From Pseudomonas paraeruginosa PA7 (GTDB lineage: Bacteria; Pseudomonadota; Gammaproteobacteria; Pseudomonadales; Pseudomonadaceae): DNA of 64,000 nt. Of this stretch, positions 44,317-57,490 are shown piece after piece (within the stretch, counting starts at the first letter, position 1; each line of letters begins with the position of its first letter). The stretch lies in the NCBI RefSeq assembly GCF_000017205.1, contig NC_009656.1, forward strand, positions 3,848,001-3,912,000. Reading direction: 5' to 3'. The translations under genes and the position numbers were made by a program. The notes beneath the pieces were generated by a model that saw only the letters and a program-made list of their open reading frames with translations, made no database searches and was not told the origin of the DNA.

Positions 44317-44683
44317 GGACCTTCACCATTCCAGACAGGGCAAGGGGTTCCGCGCCATGGGCGGTGCACACGAGGATGACCGTTCGGTCAACTTCCCCGA
44401 GCCAGGCTTACGGATAAACAAGTAAAACTTATATTTAAAATTTGATAAATCGATTTCATTTATTTATCCGGAATTGTTTCCATCGCTTCACCACAGCGCG
44501 CCAGCGCCTCGGCAGCCAGCCCCTGCCAGGGCAGCCGCAACCCTTACCCAGGAGGTGAAGCCGACTCCAGATCCCTCTGACCAGGCACCGCGACATGGCG
44601 GTGCGGAAGTGCTCATCAGAACAACAACAAGGCGTGTTCCCCTCACACCTGCCGGCACCGATAACAAGATCGAGGTCAGAACC
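44317..44683. other. Divergent promoter region of LysR and MFS genes
   Basis: This 367-base gap has an A+T-rich core at about 44405-44465 (TAAACAAGTAAAACTTATA and TTTAAAATTTGATAAATC), unlike its GC-rich surroundings. LysR binding sites probably lie there. No gene is seen. Confidence 0.5.
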
Positions 44684-46045
44684 ATGAATCAACGTCCCGG
44701 GATGGCGCTGCCGTCCTCTCCCGTGTCCAGCTTCCAGCGCTGGCGCCTGCAGATATTCGCGATCACCTGGCTGGCCTACGCCGCCTTCTATTTCACCCGC
44801 AAGGCCTTTTCCGTCGCCAAGCTCGGCATCGCCGAAGACCCGGGCTTCCAGTTGGACAAGATGGCGATGGCCGATCTCGACGCCATCTACCTCGCCGCCT
44901 ATGCCGTCGGGCAGTTCGCCTGGGGCGTGCTGGCCGACCGCTTCGGCCCGCGGATCGTGGTGTCCGGCGGCCTGCTGATCTCCGCCCTGGCCGCGCTGGT
45001 CATGGGCACCTTCGCCACCCTGCCGATCTTCGCCACCTGCATGGTGGTCCAGGGACTGGCGCAGTCCACCGGCTGGTCGGGGTTGTGCAAGAACATCGGC
45101 AGCTTCTTCGCCACCCACGAACGCGGCCGGGTGCTTGGCCTGTGGAGCACCTGCTACGCCTTCGGCGGCCTGGTCGCCTCGCCGTTCGCCGGCTGGTGGG
45201 CCTACAGCGTGTTCGGTACCTGGCACGCGGCGTTCTATTCCAGTGCCACGGTGGTCGGCGGCGTGGCCCTGCTGTTCCTGTTGTTGCAGCGCAACCGCCC
45301 GGAAGACGTCGGCCATCCTCCCGTCGAACCGCAGGTCGCGAGCGAAGCCGTGCGCTATGCCGGCCTCAGGCCGCAAGGCAGCAACGGCGGCAGTCTGCAG
45401 ATGCTCGCCAAGGTGGTGCGCAACCGCACGGTGCTCTGCCTCGGGCTGGCCTACTTCCTGCTCAAGCCGGCGCGCTATGCGATCCTCCTGTGGGGCCCGG
45501 TGATCGTCTACGAACGCATGCCGGCGCTCGGCAAGGTCGGCGCGGCGATCGTTCCCACCGCCTTCGAGGTGGCCGGCCTGCTCGGCCCGATCCTGATCGG
45601 TTTCGCCTCGGACAAGCTGTTCGGCGCACGGCGCATGCCCGCCTGCGTCATCAGCCTGCTGGCGCTGACCGTCTGCCTGGCGCTGTTCGTCCCGGCGATG
45701 GCCACCGGCAGCATTCCGGTGGTGGTCGGCCTGCTGTTCATGATGGGACTGACCCTGTACGGCCCGGACTCGATGATCTGTGGCTCCGCCGCTATCGACT
45801 TCGGCACCGGCGAGTCCGCCGGCACCGCCTCCGGTTTCGTCAACGGCTGCGGTTCGGTGGGTGCGATCCTCGGTGGCCTGCTGCCCGGCTACTTCGACAC
45901 CTACACGGTGTTCATCGGCTTCACTGTCGCCGCCCTGATCGCCACCGCGGTGCTCGTTCCACACTGGAACAGCCGGCCCGACGGCGCCCGCGAAAGCCTG
46001 TGCAAGATCCCCAGCCTGGGGGACTTCCGCCCGATCCGCTCCTGA
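44684..46045 (+). CDS. MFS transporter (OPA/GlpT-like)
   Basis: The 453-residue major facilitator has about 12 membrane helices. The N-terminus (FYFTRKAFSVAKLGIAED) and the VFVPAMA/GPDSMICGSAAIDFGTGE region match organophosphate:Pi antiporter-type MFS proteins. Substrate is not certain. It is first in an operon with ridA and an FAD oxidase. Start at 44684 is preferred over an upstream frame with unlikely composition. Confidence 0.85.
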   Translation: MNQRPGMALPSSPVSSFQRWRLQIFAITWLAYAAFYFTRKAFSVAKLGIAEDPGFQLDKMAMADLDAIYLAAYAVGQFAWGVLADRFGPRIVVSGGLLISALAALVMGTFATLPIFATCMVVQGLAQSTGWSGLCKNIGSFFATHERGRVLGLWSTCYAFGGLVASPFAGWWAYSVFGTWHAAFYSSATVVGGVALLFLLLQRNRPEDVGHPPVEPQVASEAVRYAGLRPQGSNGGSLQMLAKVVRNRTVLCLGLAYFLLKPARYAILLWGPVIVYERMPALGKVGAAIVPTAFEVAGLLGPILIGFASDKLFGARRMPACVISLLALTVCLALFVPAMATGSIPVVVGLLFMMGLTLYGPDSMICGSAAIDFGTGESAGTASGFVNGCGSVGAILGGLLPGYFDTYTVFIGFTVAALIATAVLVPHWNSRPDGARESLCKIPSLGDFRPIRS

Positions 46046-46100
46046 CCGTCCGCGGCGGGACGCCCGCCGCGCCCTTCTCCTCGAACCAGGGAAATCCACA

Positions 46101-46454
46101 ATGCACATCGAACGCTTCGAAGTGGTCAAGCGCCGGGCCGAGATGGCCCTGCACGGCAACACGATCTACATCGGCGGCCAGGTCGCCGACGACCCCAGCG
46201 GCGATATCCGGGACCAGACCCGCCAGGTGCTGGAGAACATCGACCGGCTGCTCCAGAGCGTCGGCAGCGACCGCGGCCAGGTGCTCTCGGTACGCATCCT
46301 GCTCGCCCACCGGGAGGACTACGCCGGGCTCAACCAGGTCTGGGACCAGTGGTTCCCCGAAGGCCGGGCGCCGACCCGCGCCTGCAGCCTGGCCGAGCTG
46401 ATCGACCCGCAGTGGCGGGTGGAGATGATCGTCGTCGCCGCCCGCCCGCAATGA
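46101..46454 (+). CDS. RidA-family enamine/imine deaminase
   Basis: The 117-residue RidA/YjgF-type protein has GNTIYIGGQVADDPSGDIRDQ, QVLENIDRLLQSVGS and the conserved Arg-Ala-Cys near the C-terminus (APTRACSLAELI). RidA enzymes hydrolyse reactive enamine/imine products, which would suit the imine formed by the FAD amine oxidase encoded next. Confidence 0.9.
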   Translation: MHIERFEVVKRRAEMALHGNTIYIGGQVADDPSGDIRDQTRQVLENIDRLLQSVGSDRGQVLSVRILLAHREDYAGLNQVWDQWFPEGRAPTRACSLAELIDPQWRVEMIVVAARPQ

Positions 46455-46468
46455 CGAGGACACCCACA

Positions 46469-47866
46469 ATGACCTTCCGCCCCTTCTGGCTGGACCAGGC
46501 CCTGCGCTCCGAACACGCGGCCCCCTGCCCGCCGCTGGCCGGCGACAGCCGCGCCGACGTGTGCATCGTCGGCGGTGGCTACACCGGGCTGTGGACCGCC
46601 ATCATGCTCAAGGAACAGGATCCCGCACTCGACGTGGTGCTGGTCGAGGCCGACCTCTGCGGCGCCGGCGCCAGCGGCCGCAACGGCGGCTGCGCGCTGT
46701 CCTGGTCGGCCAAGTTCTTCACCCTGGAACGGCTGTTCGGCCTCACCGAGGCGATCCGCCTGGTCAAGGCCTCCGAGGACAGCATCCGGGCCATCGGCGC
46801 CTTCTGCCAGCGCTACGCCGTGGACGCCGACTACCGCCTCGACGGCACCCTCTATACCGCCACCAACCAGGCCCAGGTCGGTGGCACCGACGCCGTCATC
46901 GCCGCGCTGGAACGCCACGGCATCAACTCCTTCGTCAAGCGCCCGCTGGCCGACGTACAGCGCCTGGCCGGCTCGCGCAGGCACCTGGAGGGCTGGTTCT
47001 CGCCGGCCGCCGCGACGGTGCAGCCGGGCAAGCTGGTCCGCGGCCTGCGCCGGGTCGCCCTGCAACTGGGGGTACGCCTGTACGAAGGCACGCCGATGCG
47101 GGGACTGGAGCACGGCCGCCCGGCGGAAGTGGTCACCCCCCACGGGCGGGTCGTCGCCGATCGCGTGGTGCTGGCGCTGAACGCCTGGATGGCGCGGGCC
47201 TTCCCGCAGTTCGAACGCAGCGTGGCGATCGTCTCCAGCGACATGCTCATCACCGAACCACGACCGGACCTGCTGCAGGAGATCGGCCTGACCAGCGGGG
47301 TCAGCGTGCTCGACTCGCGGATCTTCGTGCACTACTACCACAACACCCCGGACGGCCGGCTGATGCTCGGCAAGGGCGGCAACACCTTCGCCTACGGCGG
47401 CCGCATGCTACCGGTATTCGACCGCCCCTCGCCGTACCTGGAACAGCTGCGCGGCAGCCTGCGGGAGTTCTTCCCCGCCCTCGCCGACGTGGCCATCGAG
47501 GCCAGCTGGAACGGTCCATCGGACCGCTCGGTGACCGGCCTGCCGTTCTTCGGCCGGCTCGACGGTCGCGACAACGTGTTCTACGGCTTCGGCTACTCCG
47601 GCAGCGGCGTCGGCCCCTGTCACATGGGCGGGCAGATCCTCTCGTCGCTGGCGCTCGGCCTGGACAATCCATGGACCCGTTCGCCGCTGACCCGGGGACC
47701 GCTCGGCCACTTCCCGCCGGAGCCGATCCGCTACGTCGGTTCGCTGCTGGTGCGCAACGCGATCCGCCGCAAGGAACGCGCCGAAGACGGCGGCCGGCGC
47801 CCACGCCATCTCGACGTGCGCCTGGCCAGGCTGGCTGCCGCCGCGGGCAAGGCCGACAAAGGCTGA
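46469..47866 (+). CDS. FAD-dependent amine/amino acid oxidoreductase (DadA/PuuB-like)
   Basis: The 465-residue flavoprotein has an N-terminal FAD-binding motif VCIVGGGYTGLWTAIMLKE, LCGAGASGRNGGCALS and a C-terminal GFGYSGSGVGPCHMGGQI. It is similar to gamma-glutamylputrescine oxidase-type enzymes. The start at 46469 is four codons after the RidA stop. Substrate is probably an amine, since RidA and a transporter share the operon. Confidence 0.87.
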   Translation: MTFRPFWLDQALRSEHAAPCPPLAGDSRADVCIVGGGYTGLWTAIMLKEQDPALDVVLVEADLCGAGASGRNGGCALSWSAKFFTLERLFGLTEAIRLVKASEDSIRAIGAFCQRYAVDADYRLDGTLYTATNQAQVGGTDAVIAALERHGINSFVKRPLADVQRLAGSRRHLEGWFSPAAATVQPGKLVRGLRRVALQLGVRLYEGTPMRGLEHGRPAEVVTPHGRVVADRVVLALNAWMARAFPQFERSVAIVSSDMLITEPRPDLLQEIGLTSGVSVLDSRIFVHYYHNTPDGRLMLGKGGNTFAYGGRMLPVFDRPSPYLEQLRGSLREFFPALADVAIEASWNGPSDRSVTGLPFFGRLDGRDNVFYGFGYSGSGVGPCHMGGQILSSLALGLDNPWTRSPLTRGPLGHFPPEPIRYVGSLLVRNAIRRKERAEDGGRRPRHLDVRLARLAAAAGKADKG

Positions 47867-48333
47867 GAGCGTTTCCGGGCGCCCCGCCAGCCCATTCGGG
47901 GGCGCCCTTCTTTTTCCTTCGGTTTCGATTTCGCTCAAGCAAAGGTCGGAAAAAGCGCATTTAATTCACCCGTCCGTCTGTGCGAGTCTGCTCCGACCCT
48001 TGTCCTCACTTTCGTTCATGCATCTGCCGACGACGCGCTCCCTGCCCTACCAGCCTTCCGCCAACCCGGCCGGAACGCCCGCGCGCCTGCCCCGCAAGCA
48101 CAGCCGCTGGCTGGAACTGGAACCGCTCGCCCTCCCTCTCGAACTGGCCTTCTGGGCGCTCTGGCATTGCCGCCACGCGCGCCCGCCGGACGCTCGTCAC
48201 GCCTGATTGCCCTCCGGCCCCGCACGACGGCGGGGCCGGCCTGCCGCTTGCATGCCGCTCCGCGACGACGCTGTCGCCGGAGCGTCGCTGCGAGCGCCGC
48301 GACACTACCGGACAAGACCGACAAGAGAGCCCC
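47867..48333. other. Intergenic region before the glutamylpolyamine synthetase gene
   Basis: It contains the terminator of the oxidase operon (47877-47915) and the promoter region of the synthetase. A 62-68 codon frame near 48000-48206 (MHLPTTRSLPYQPSANPAG...) is possible but unsupported. Confidence 0.4.
47877..47915 (+). terminator. Intrinsic terminator after the FAD oxidoreductase gene
   Basis: GGGCGCCCC (47877-47885) and GGGGCGCCC (47899-47907) form a 9-bp stem with a 13-base loop, followed by TTCTTTTT. Confidence 0.8.
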
Positions 48334-49698
48334 ATGAACTTCGCCACCGAACAAGAAGCCCAGGACTTCCTGGCCGCCAACCCCGACATCGAACTCTTCG
48401 AACTGTTCATCCTCGATGCCAACGGCGTACCGCGCGGCAAGCTGCTGCACCGCGACGAGCTGCTGGCCGTCTACCGCGGCGGCCGGCCGCTGCCGAGCAC
48501 CATCCTCGGGCTGACGATGAACGGCGAGGACGTCGAGGACTCCGGCCTGGTGTGGGACGTCGGCGACATCGACTGCCGCGCCTACCCCCTGTCCGGCAGC
48601 CTGGTACGCCTGCCCTGGCGGCAGATCCCGACGGCGGCGGTGCAGGTCAGCATGCACCCGAGCGAAGGCCTGCCGGCCAGCGTCGCCGATCCGCGCCATC
48701 TCCTGGTGCGAACCATCGAGGCGCTGAAGGCCGAGGGCTATCACCCGGTGATGGCCGCCGAGCTGGAGTTCTACCTGCTCGACCGTGAGCGCGACGCCTA
48801 CGGCCGCCCGCAACCGGCCCGCGACGCCGATGGCGGCCGCCCGCGGGCGACCCAGGTCTACGGCCTGCGCGAACTGGAGCAGATCGAGCCGTTCCTCGCC
48901 GACCTCTACGCCGCCTGCAAGGCGCAGGGCCTGCCGGCGCGCACGGCGATCTCGGAATACGCCCCGGGCCAGGTGGAAATCACCCTCGACCACGGCGACG
49001 CCCTAGTCGCCATGGACCAGGCGATCCGCTACAAGCGCCTGGTCAAGGGCGTCGCGCACAGGCACGGGATGCTCGCCTGCTTCATGGCCAAGCCCTTCGA
49101 CGACCTGGCCGGCACCGGCATGCACCTGCACGTCAGCCTGGCCGACGAACAAGGCAACAACCTGTTCGCCAGCGACGACCCCGCCGGCACGCCTCTGCTG
49201 CGCCAGGCGGTCGGCGGCATGCTCGCCAGCCTGCTCGACTCGCTCCTGCTGTTCTGCCCCAACGCCAACTCCTACCGGCGCTTCCAGGCCAACAGCTACG
49301 CGCCGCTGGCGCAGACCTGGGGCGTCGACAACCGCACCGTGAGCCTGCGCGTGCCGGGCGGCCCGGCCTCCAGCCGGCATATCGAGCATCGCATCTGCGG
49401 CGCCGATGCCAACCCCTACCTGGCCGCCGCGGCGCTCCTCGCCGGGGTCCACCGCGGCATCCGCGAAGGCATCGATCCGGGCGCGCCGGTGGAGGGCAAT
49501 GGCTATGCGCAGGCGGGCAAGCGCCTGCCCACCGACTGGCTGACCGCCCTCGACGCCCTGCAAGGTTCCGAATGGGCGCGGCAAGCCTTCGGCGAGCCGT
49601 TCCTCGGCGTCTACCTGGCGGTCAAGCGCGCGGAATACCAGCAATTCATGGGCGAGGTCGGCGAGCAGGACTGGCGCTGGTACCTGACCCAGGCCTGA
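48334..49698 (+). CDS. pauA3: Glutamylpolyamine synthetase (glutamine-synthetase-like, PauA type)
   Basis: The 454-residue enzyme attaches glutamate to polyamines using ATP, the first step of polyamine catabolism. Glutamine synthetase-fold motifs are visible: HPVMAAELEFYLLD, GTGMHLHVSLAD, FCPNANSYRRFQ, VDNRTVSLRVPG and NPYLAAAALLAG. The ATG at 48334 follows GAGAG. pauB2 lies 70 bases downstream. The symbol follows the remembered PAO1 name of PA1566 and should be confirmed. Confidence 0.85.
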   Translation: MNFATEQEAQDFLAANPDIELFELFILDANGVPRGKLLHRDELLAVYRGGRPLPSTILGLTMNGEDVEDSGLVWDVGDIDCRAYPLSGSLVRLPWRQIPTAAVQVSMHPSEGLPASVADPRHLLVRTIEALKAEGYHPVMAAELEFYLLDRERDAYGRPQPARDADGGRPRATQVYGLRELEQIEPFLADLYAACKAQGLPARTAISEYAPGQVEITLDHGDALVAMDQAIRYKRLVKGVAHRHGMLACFMAKPFDDLAGTGMHLHVSLADEQGNNLFASDDPAGTPLLRQAVGGMLASLLDSLLLFCPNANSYRRFQANSYAPLAQTWGVDNRTVSLRVPGGPASSRHIEHRICGADANPYLAAAALLAGVHRGIREGIDPGAPVEGNGYAQAGKRLPTDWLTALDALQGSEWARQAFGEPFLGVYLAVKRAEYQQFMGEVGEQDWRWYLTQA

Positions 49699-49768
49699 GC
49701 CATCCCGGATCCGCCCGCATATGGCGGCGCGCCGCCAGGACGCGCCGCACTGGAACAAGGAATACCCG

Positions 49769-51079
49769 ATGAACGCAGCAATCCATCCCCGCCCGGCCGC
49801 GGAACGCGCGCCGTCCTACTACGCCGCCACCCTCAACGAGGAAACCGACTATCCGACCCTGCAGGGCACGGTGGCGGTCGACATCGCCATCATTGGCGGC
49901 GGCTTCACCGGCGTCGCCAGCGCGGTGGAGCTGGCCGAACGCGGCTACAAGGTGGCCCTGGTCGAGACCCATCGCATCGGCTGGGGCGCCAGCGGGCGCA
50001 ACGGCGGCCAGGTCACCGGCAGCCTGTCCGGCGACGCCGCGATGCACAAGCAGATGCGCCAGTGGCTGGGCGCCGAGGTCGAGGACTTCATCTGGCACCT
50101 GCGCTGGCGCGGCCACGAGATCATCCGCCAGCGGGTGGAGAAATACGGCATCGCCTGCGACCTTCGCCACGGCCACCTGCACGCGGCGATGAAGGCCAGC
50201 CACATGGGCGAGTTGCAGGCCTCCTACGAGGAGGCGGTGCGCCGCGGCATGGGCGACCAGGTAAGCCTGCTGGACAAGGCCGGCGTCCAGGCCCACCTGG
50301 AGACCGGGCTGTACTGCGGCGCGCTGAAGAACACCCGCAACATGCACCTGCACCCGCTCAACCTGTGCATCGGCGAGGCCAGGGCGGCGGCCGGCCTCGG
50401 CGCGCTGATCTTCGAACATTCCGAGGTACTGGATATCGTCCACGGCCCGCGCCCGGCGGTGGTCACCCGCGAGGGACGGATCGAGGCGCAGCAGATCCTG
50501 CTTGCCGGCGACGTCTATCACAAGCTCGAACGAGAGAAGCTCAAGGGCATGATCTTCCCGGCCATGGGTGGAATCGTCACCACCCGGCCGCTCGGCGAGC
50601 TGGCACGGGAGATCAACCCGCAAGGACTGGCGGTCTACGACTGCCGCTTCGTCCTCGATTACTACCGCCCCACCGCCGACGGCCGCCTGCTGTTCGGTGG
50701 CGGCGCCAACTACTCGGGGCGCGACTCGCGGGACATCGCCGCCGAGCTGCGGCCGTGCATCGAGCGCACCTTCCCGCGCCTGAAGGGCGTGGAGATCGAG
50801 TTCCAGTGGAGTTGCGCCATGGGCATCGTGATGAACCGGATCCCCCAGCTCGGCAAGCTCTCCGAAAACGTCTGGTACTGCCAGGGCTACTCGGGGCATG
50901 GCGTGGCCACCAGCCATATCATGGGCGAGATCATGGCCAAGGCGATGAGCGGGAGCCTGGAGCAGTTCGACACCTTCGCCCGCTGCAAGCACCTCAGGGT
51001 GCCGCTGGGCGACCTCTTCGGTAACCCGATGCTGGCCGCCGGGATGTGGTACTACCAGCTCATGGAGAAGCTGCGCTGA
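49769..51079 (+). CDS. pauB2: Gamma-glutamylpolyamine oxidoreductase (PauB type)
   Basis: The 436-residue FAD enzyme oxidises glutamylated polyamines. It has IAIIGGGFTGVASAVELAER, ASGRNGGQVTGS and the C-terminal CQGYSGHGVATSHIMGEI. AGGAAT precedes the ATG at 49769. It is the second gene of the pathway pair with the synthetase upstream. The symbol follows the remembered PAO1 PA1565 name. Confidence 0.87.
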   Translation: MNAAIHPRPAAERAPSYYAATLNEETDYPTLQGTVAVDIAIIGGGFTGVASAVELAERGYKVALVETHRIGWGASGRNGGQVTGSLSGDAAMHKQMRQWLGAEVEDFIWHLRWRGHEIIRQRVEKYGIACDLRHGHLHAAMKASHMGELQASYEEAVRRGMGDQVSLLDKAGVQAHLETGLYCGALKNTRNMHLHPLNLCIGEARAAAGLGALIFEHSEVLDIVHGPRPAVVTREGRIEAQQILLAGDVYHKLEREKLKGMIFPAMGGIVTTRPLGELAREINPQGLAVYDCRFVLDYYRPTADGRLLFGGGANYSGRDSRDIAAELRPCIERTFPRLKGVEIEFQWSCAMGIVMNRIPQLGKLSENVWYCQGYSGHGVATSHIMGEIMAKAMSGSLEQFDTFARCKHLRVPLGDLFGNPMLAAGMWYYQLMEKLR

Positions 51080-51110
51080 AGCGCAAGGAAGGGTGGAGCC
51101 CGCGGAAGGC

Positions 51111-51350
51111 CTAGTCGGCCTTCTTGCGGATCCAGTAGAGATAGGTGCCCGCCTCTTCCTGCTGCTCGACCAGCTCGTGGCCGAGGAATACGCAGAACTT
51201 GGGGATGTCGCGACGGGTCGAGGGATCGGTGGCGATCACCTTGAGCAGGCCGCCGGGCGCCAGGTCGCGGACCTTGTTGTGCAGCATCATCACCGGTTCG
51301 GGGCAGTTCAGGCCGGTGGCGTCGAGAATGGCGTCGACAGGGTGGGTCAT
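51111..51350 (-). CDS. tusA: Sulfurtransferase TusA
   Basis: The 79-residue protein has the catalytic CPxP motif in [12 protein letters not shown] and the downstream [19 protein letters not shown]. TusA passes sulfur for tRNA 2-thiouridine and other uses. The length matches TusA (about 80 residues). Start at 51350; a longer frame upstream is not conserved. Confidence 0.93.
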   Translation of the reverse strand: MTHPVDAILDATGLNCPEPVMMLHNKVRDLAPGGLLKVIATDPSTRRDIPKFCVFLGHELVEQQEEAGTYLYWIRKKAD

Positions 51351-51431
51351 CGGGAAACTCCGCAACAGAATCCGCGCATTGTCGCGCATGCGGCGCGGCC
51401 GGTCACCTGTCCCCGGCCAGAACGCCGCCCC

Positions 51432-52490
51432 TCAGCGTTCGAGGCGACGCAGGTGGCAGGTCACTTCCTCGCGGTCGTGATACAGCTGCTTGCAGCCGAA
51501 CGCCACCTTCAGGCCGCGCGCGTCGAAGCTCTCGCGCAGGCGCTGGAGGATCTTGCGCACCTCGGCGTAGCGCTGCTTCATCGGCAGCTTGAGATTGACC
51601 ACCGCCTCGCGGCACAGGCCCTCGCCGATCCAGGTTTCGATCAGCGCGCCGGTGCGCGCCGGCTTCTCGACGATGTCGCAGACCATCCAGTCGACCCGCT
51701 GGCGCGGCCGGTACTGGTAGCCGTCGACCTTCTGGTGGTCGACCAGCCCGGAGTACATCAGGTTTTCCGCCATCGGTCCGTTGTCCACGGCGGTCACCCG
51801 CATCTCCCGGTTCACCAGTTGCCAGGTCCAGCCGCCGGGCGCCGCGCCGAGGTCGACGGCGAGCATGTCCGGCGCCAGGCGCTTGTCCCATTCCTGGCGC
51901 GGGATGAACTGGTGCCAGGCTTCCTCCAGCTTCAGCGTCGAACGGCTCGGCGCCTCGCGGGGAAACTTCAGGCGCGGGATGCCCATCGGCCAGAGCGCGC
52001 TGTTGCGCGGCTCGGCGAGGCCGACGAAGACCTCCCGGCCGGAGCGGAAGGTCAGCAGCAGGCGCGGCAGCGCCAGATCCTCCTGCAGCCGGCCGGCCTT
52101 GACCAGCGCAGCGCGCAGCGGTTTCTCGAACTTGCGGCAGAAGGTCGAGACCTCCTTGCCGGCGTTGGTGTCCAGCACCTCCAGCCAGAGACTGCCGCAG
52201 ACCGGATAGCTCGCCAGCTCCTCCAGCAGCACCTCGATGCGCTGGCTTTCCGGCAATTCGATGAAGCCCGGGCCGCGCGCCCACTGGCGCGGGAAGATCA
52301 GCTCGGCGAAACGCAGGCGGCGCATCAGGCGCTCGGCGCCATCGACGTCCTGACAGACGAACTCGACATGGGCGCTGGCTGGCTTGCTCCTGGCGTAGCC
52401 GGGAATCTCGAGAGTGGCTGCATGCTCGGCGATTTCGGCGCAGACTTCACCTTCGAAGCCTGGCCGGCAGTGCATCAACAGGGTATTCAT
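51432..52490 (-). CDS. rlmM: 23S rRNA 2'-O-ribose methyltransferase RlmM
   Basis: The 352-residue enzyme methylates C2498 of 23S rRNA. It has an N-terminal THUMP-like region (MNTLLMHCRPGFEGEVCAEI), the SAM-binding motif VDLGAAPGGWTWQL, and a C-terminal VNLKLPMKQRYAEV with the catalytic lysine region. The start at 52490 gives the known RlmM N-terminus. Confidence 0.95.
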   Translation of the reverse strand: MNTLLMHCRPGFEGEVCAEIAEHAATLEIPGYARSKPASAHVEFVCQDVDGAERLMRRLRFAELIFPRQWARGPGFIELPESQRIEVLLEELASYPVCGSLWLEVLDTNAGKEVSTFCRKFEKPLRAALVKAGRLQEDLALPRLLLTFRSGREVFVGLAEPRNSALWPMGIPRLKFPREAPSRSTLKLEEAWHQFIPRQEWDKRLAPDMLAVDLGAAPGGWTWQLVNREMRVTAVDNGPMAENLMYSGLVDHQKVDGYQYRPRQRVDWMVCDIVEKPARTGALIETWIGEGLCREAVVNLKLPMKQRYAEVRKILQRLRESFDARGLKVAFGCKQLYHDREEVTCHLRRLER

Positions 52491-52816
52491 GGGGTTGTCT
52501 CCTTGGCCGCGCACTATAGTGCCGGGCATGCCTCAAGGGAACTGCTGCGACCGTTCGTCGGTCCAGTGTATATGGCAGGAGCCCTCGAGCCGGTCTAGCT
52601 TGAAGGTTTCGAACAACGCTATCCCAAAGTCTGACTCTCGCCAGCGGCCGGTACCGATGGGATCGGGCCACCGCGCATTACCGAGGTAACGGCACCCTCG
52701 CGTCCGCGGACGCCGCGGGTCCCGGGCGAAGCCAGGCACTATCGGCTCGACGACGGGCCTGGCGTCAGGACGAGGCCAGGCCCGCCGCCCCCGGGCCCGC
52801 CGTGAGGAAATCAGAA
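52491..52816. other. Divergent promoter region between rlmM and acnA
   Basis: The gap is 326 bases of GC-rich sequence. No gene is seen. It should contain the divergent promoters of rlmM and acnA, but I can pick out no reliable -35/-10 pair. Confidence 0.4.
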
Positions 52817-55549
<2,733 letters not shown>

Positions 55550-55573
55550 GGCAATGACGACCCGCGCGAACAG

Positions 55574-55600
55574 AAGGGTGGCTTCGGCCACCCTTTTTCC
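55574..55600 (+). terminator. Intrinsic terminator after acnA
   Basis: AAGGGTGGC and GCCACCCTT form a 9-bp stem closed by a TTCG loop, followed by a short T-tract. Confidence 0.92.
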
Positions 55601-55753
55601 TGCCCGCGCCGGCAGCCGCGGCCCTTCGAAGGACGCATAGCGCCCCGGGCGCGATCCGCCGCCCCCGGTGGACCGGAACCGCCCAGCGGCGGTTCGTCCC
55701 GGGCCCTCCCCGCCCCGTGCGCGCCGCCGGCAACGACACCAGGCCGTAGCGCA

Positions 55754-55767
55754 TTGACCTCGATCAG
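55754..55767 (+). promoter_or_regulatory. Imperfect Anr/FNR-type box upstream of aer
   Basis: TTGACCTCGATCAG matches TTGAT-N4-ATCAA at 8 of 10 positions, 150 bases before aer. Aer expression is reported to depend on Anr in P. aeruginosa, so this is a reasonable site. The rest of the 317-base gap from 55601 holds no visible gene. Confidence 0.45.
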
Positions 55768-55917
55768 CAAATCCGCCGCCTATCCGACCGATCGGTCGCG
55801 TCTCATGCCTTGGGTCAATAGCTATCTGTTTTTCCGCGTGAAAGCATTCACAAATCCCTCATGTGAAAGGCATTTTCGCCGATGCAGAGGTAAATGCTTC
55901 ACTTGTTTGGAAGGCCC

Positions 55918-57483
55918 ATGCGCAACAATCAGCCCATCACCCAGCACGAGCGCGTCTATCCGGCGGAACAGCGCCTGATCACCACGACCAATCTCAAAGG
56001 CATCATCACCTATTGCAACGAAGCCTTCATCGACATCAGCGGCTTCAGCCGCGAGGAGCTGATGTCCGCGCCGCACAACCTGATCCGTCACCCCGACGTC
56101 CCGCCGGCGGTGTTCGCCCACATGTGGACCACCCTCAAAGCCGGACGGCCATGGATGGGGATCGTCAAGAACCGCTGCAAGAACGGCGACCACTACTGGG
56201 TCAGCGCCTACGTCACGCCCATCTATGAGCGTGGCGCGATCGTCGGCTACGAATCGGTGCGGGTGAAACCGACTGCCGAGCAGATCCAGCGCGCCGAGGC
56301 GCTCTACCGCCGGCTCGGCGCGGGCAAGCCGGCGATCCCCCGGCGCGACCGCTGGCTGCCGGTACTGCTCGACTGGCTGCCGTTCATCCTGATCAGCCAG
56401 ATCGGCTTCCTCATCGGTATCTGGCTGAACTCCTGGTGGGGCTTCATCCTCGCCGGCCTGCTCGCCGTTCCGCTCGGCCTGGCCGGACTGCGCTGGCAGA
56501 AGCGCGGGCTGAAGCGCCTGATGCGGCTGGCCGAGCAGACCACCTCCGACCCGCTGATCGCGCAGATGTACACCGACAGCCGCGGCGACCAGGCGCGCCT
56601 GGAAATGGCCATCCTCAGCCAGGACGCGCGCCTGAAGACCTGCCTGACGCGCCTGCAGGACACCGCCGAATACCTCACCGAACAGGCGCGCCAGGCCGAC
56701 ACCCTGGCCCACCACAGCTCCGCCGGTCTGGAACAGCAGCGCGCAGAGACCGAACAGGTGGCCACCGCGGTCAACGAGATGGCCGCCACCACCCAGGAAG
56801 TGGCGAACAACGTCCAGCTCACCGCCGACGCCACGCAGAAGGCTAACGAACTGACCTCGCGCGGCCGCGACATCACCGCGCAGACGCGCAACGCCATCCA
56901 GCGCCTGTCGGAGTCGGTGGGCGAGACCGGCGCCGCGGTCAGCCGCCTGGCCCAGGACAGCAACGAGATCGGCGGCGTGGTCGACGTGATCAAGGGCATC
57001 GCCGACCAGACCAACCTGCTCGCCCTCAATGCCGCCATCGAAGCCGCGCGGGCCGGAGAGCAGGGGCGCGGCTTCGCCGTGGTGGCCGACGAGGTGCGCT
57101 CGCTGGCGCAGCGCACCGCTGCCTCCACCGAGCAGATCCACCAGTTGATCGCCAAGCTGCAGAACACCGCCAACGATGCGGTGCATACCATGGAAAACGG
57201 CCTGCAGCAGGCCGAGGCCGGAGTCCAGCGGGTACTGGAAGCCGACCATGCGCTGGTCGGGATCAGCGAAGCGGTCGGCAACATCACCGAGATGACCACC
57301 CAGATCGCCGCCGCCGCGGAAGAGCAGAGCGCGGTGGCCGAAGAGATCAACCGCAACATCAGCACCATCGCCGCGCTGGCCGAGCAGACCTCCGACGAGG
57401 CGCTGCGCACGGCGAAGCTGAGCGAGGAGCTGACCACCACCGCGCAGAGCCAGTACTCCCTGGTCGAGCGCTTCAACCGCTGA
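55918..57483 (+). CDS. aer: Aerotaxis receptor Aer
   Basis: The 521-residue methyl-accepting-type receptor senses oxygen or redox state through a flavin-binding PAS domain ([22 protein letters not shown] with TTNL and the FxxI motif). Two membrane helices near residues 150-190 flank a short HAMP-like stretch, and the C-terminal signalling domain has the hairpin tip [21 protein letters not shown]. An ATG eight codons upstream (55894) is possible, but the 521-residue form is the usual one. Divergent acnA terminator precedes it. Confidence 0.93.
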   Translation: MRNNQPITQHERVYPAEQRLITTTNLKGIITYCNEAFIDISGFSREELMSAPHNLIRHPDVPPAVFAHMWTTLKAGRPWMGIVKNRCKNGDHYWVSAYVTPIYERGAIVGYESVRVKPTAEQIQRAEALYRRLGAGKPAIPRRDRWLPVLLDWLPFILISQIGFLIGIWLNSWWGFILAGLLAVPLGLAGLRWQKRGLKRLMRLAEQTTSDPLIAQMYTDSRGDQARLEMAILSQDARLKTCLTRLQDTAEYLTEQARQADTLAHHSSAGLEQQRAETEQVATAVNEMAATTQEVANNVQLTADATQKANELTSRGRDITAQTRNAIQRLSESVGETGAAVSRLAQDSNEIGGVVDVIKGIADQTNLLALNAAIEAARAGEQGRGFAVVADEVRSLAQRTAASTEQIHQLIAKLQNTANDAVHTMENGLQQAEAGVQRVLEADHALVGISEAVGNITEMTTQIAAAAEEQSAVAEEINRNISTIAALAEQTSDEALRTAKLSEELTTTAQSQYSLVERFNR

Positions 57484-57490
57484 GATCAGG

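Noticed and set aside
44456..46162. 568-codon open frame antisense to the MFS gene
   Set aside because: It has Arg/Gly/Glu-rich composition and mirrors the codon pattern of the true gene on the other strand.
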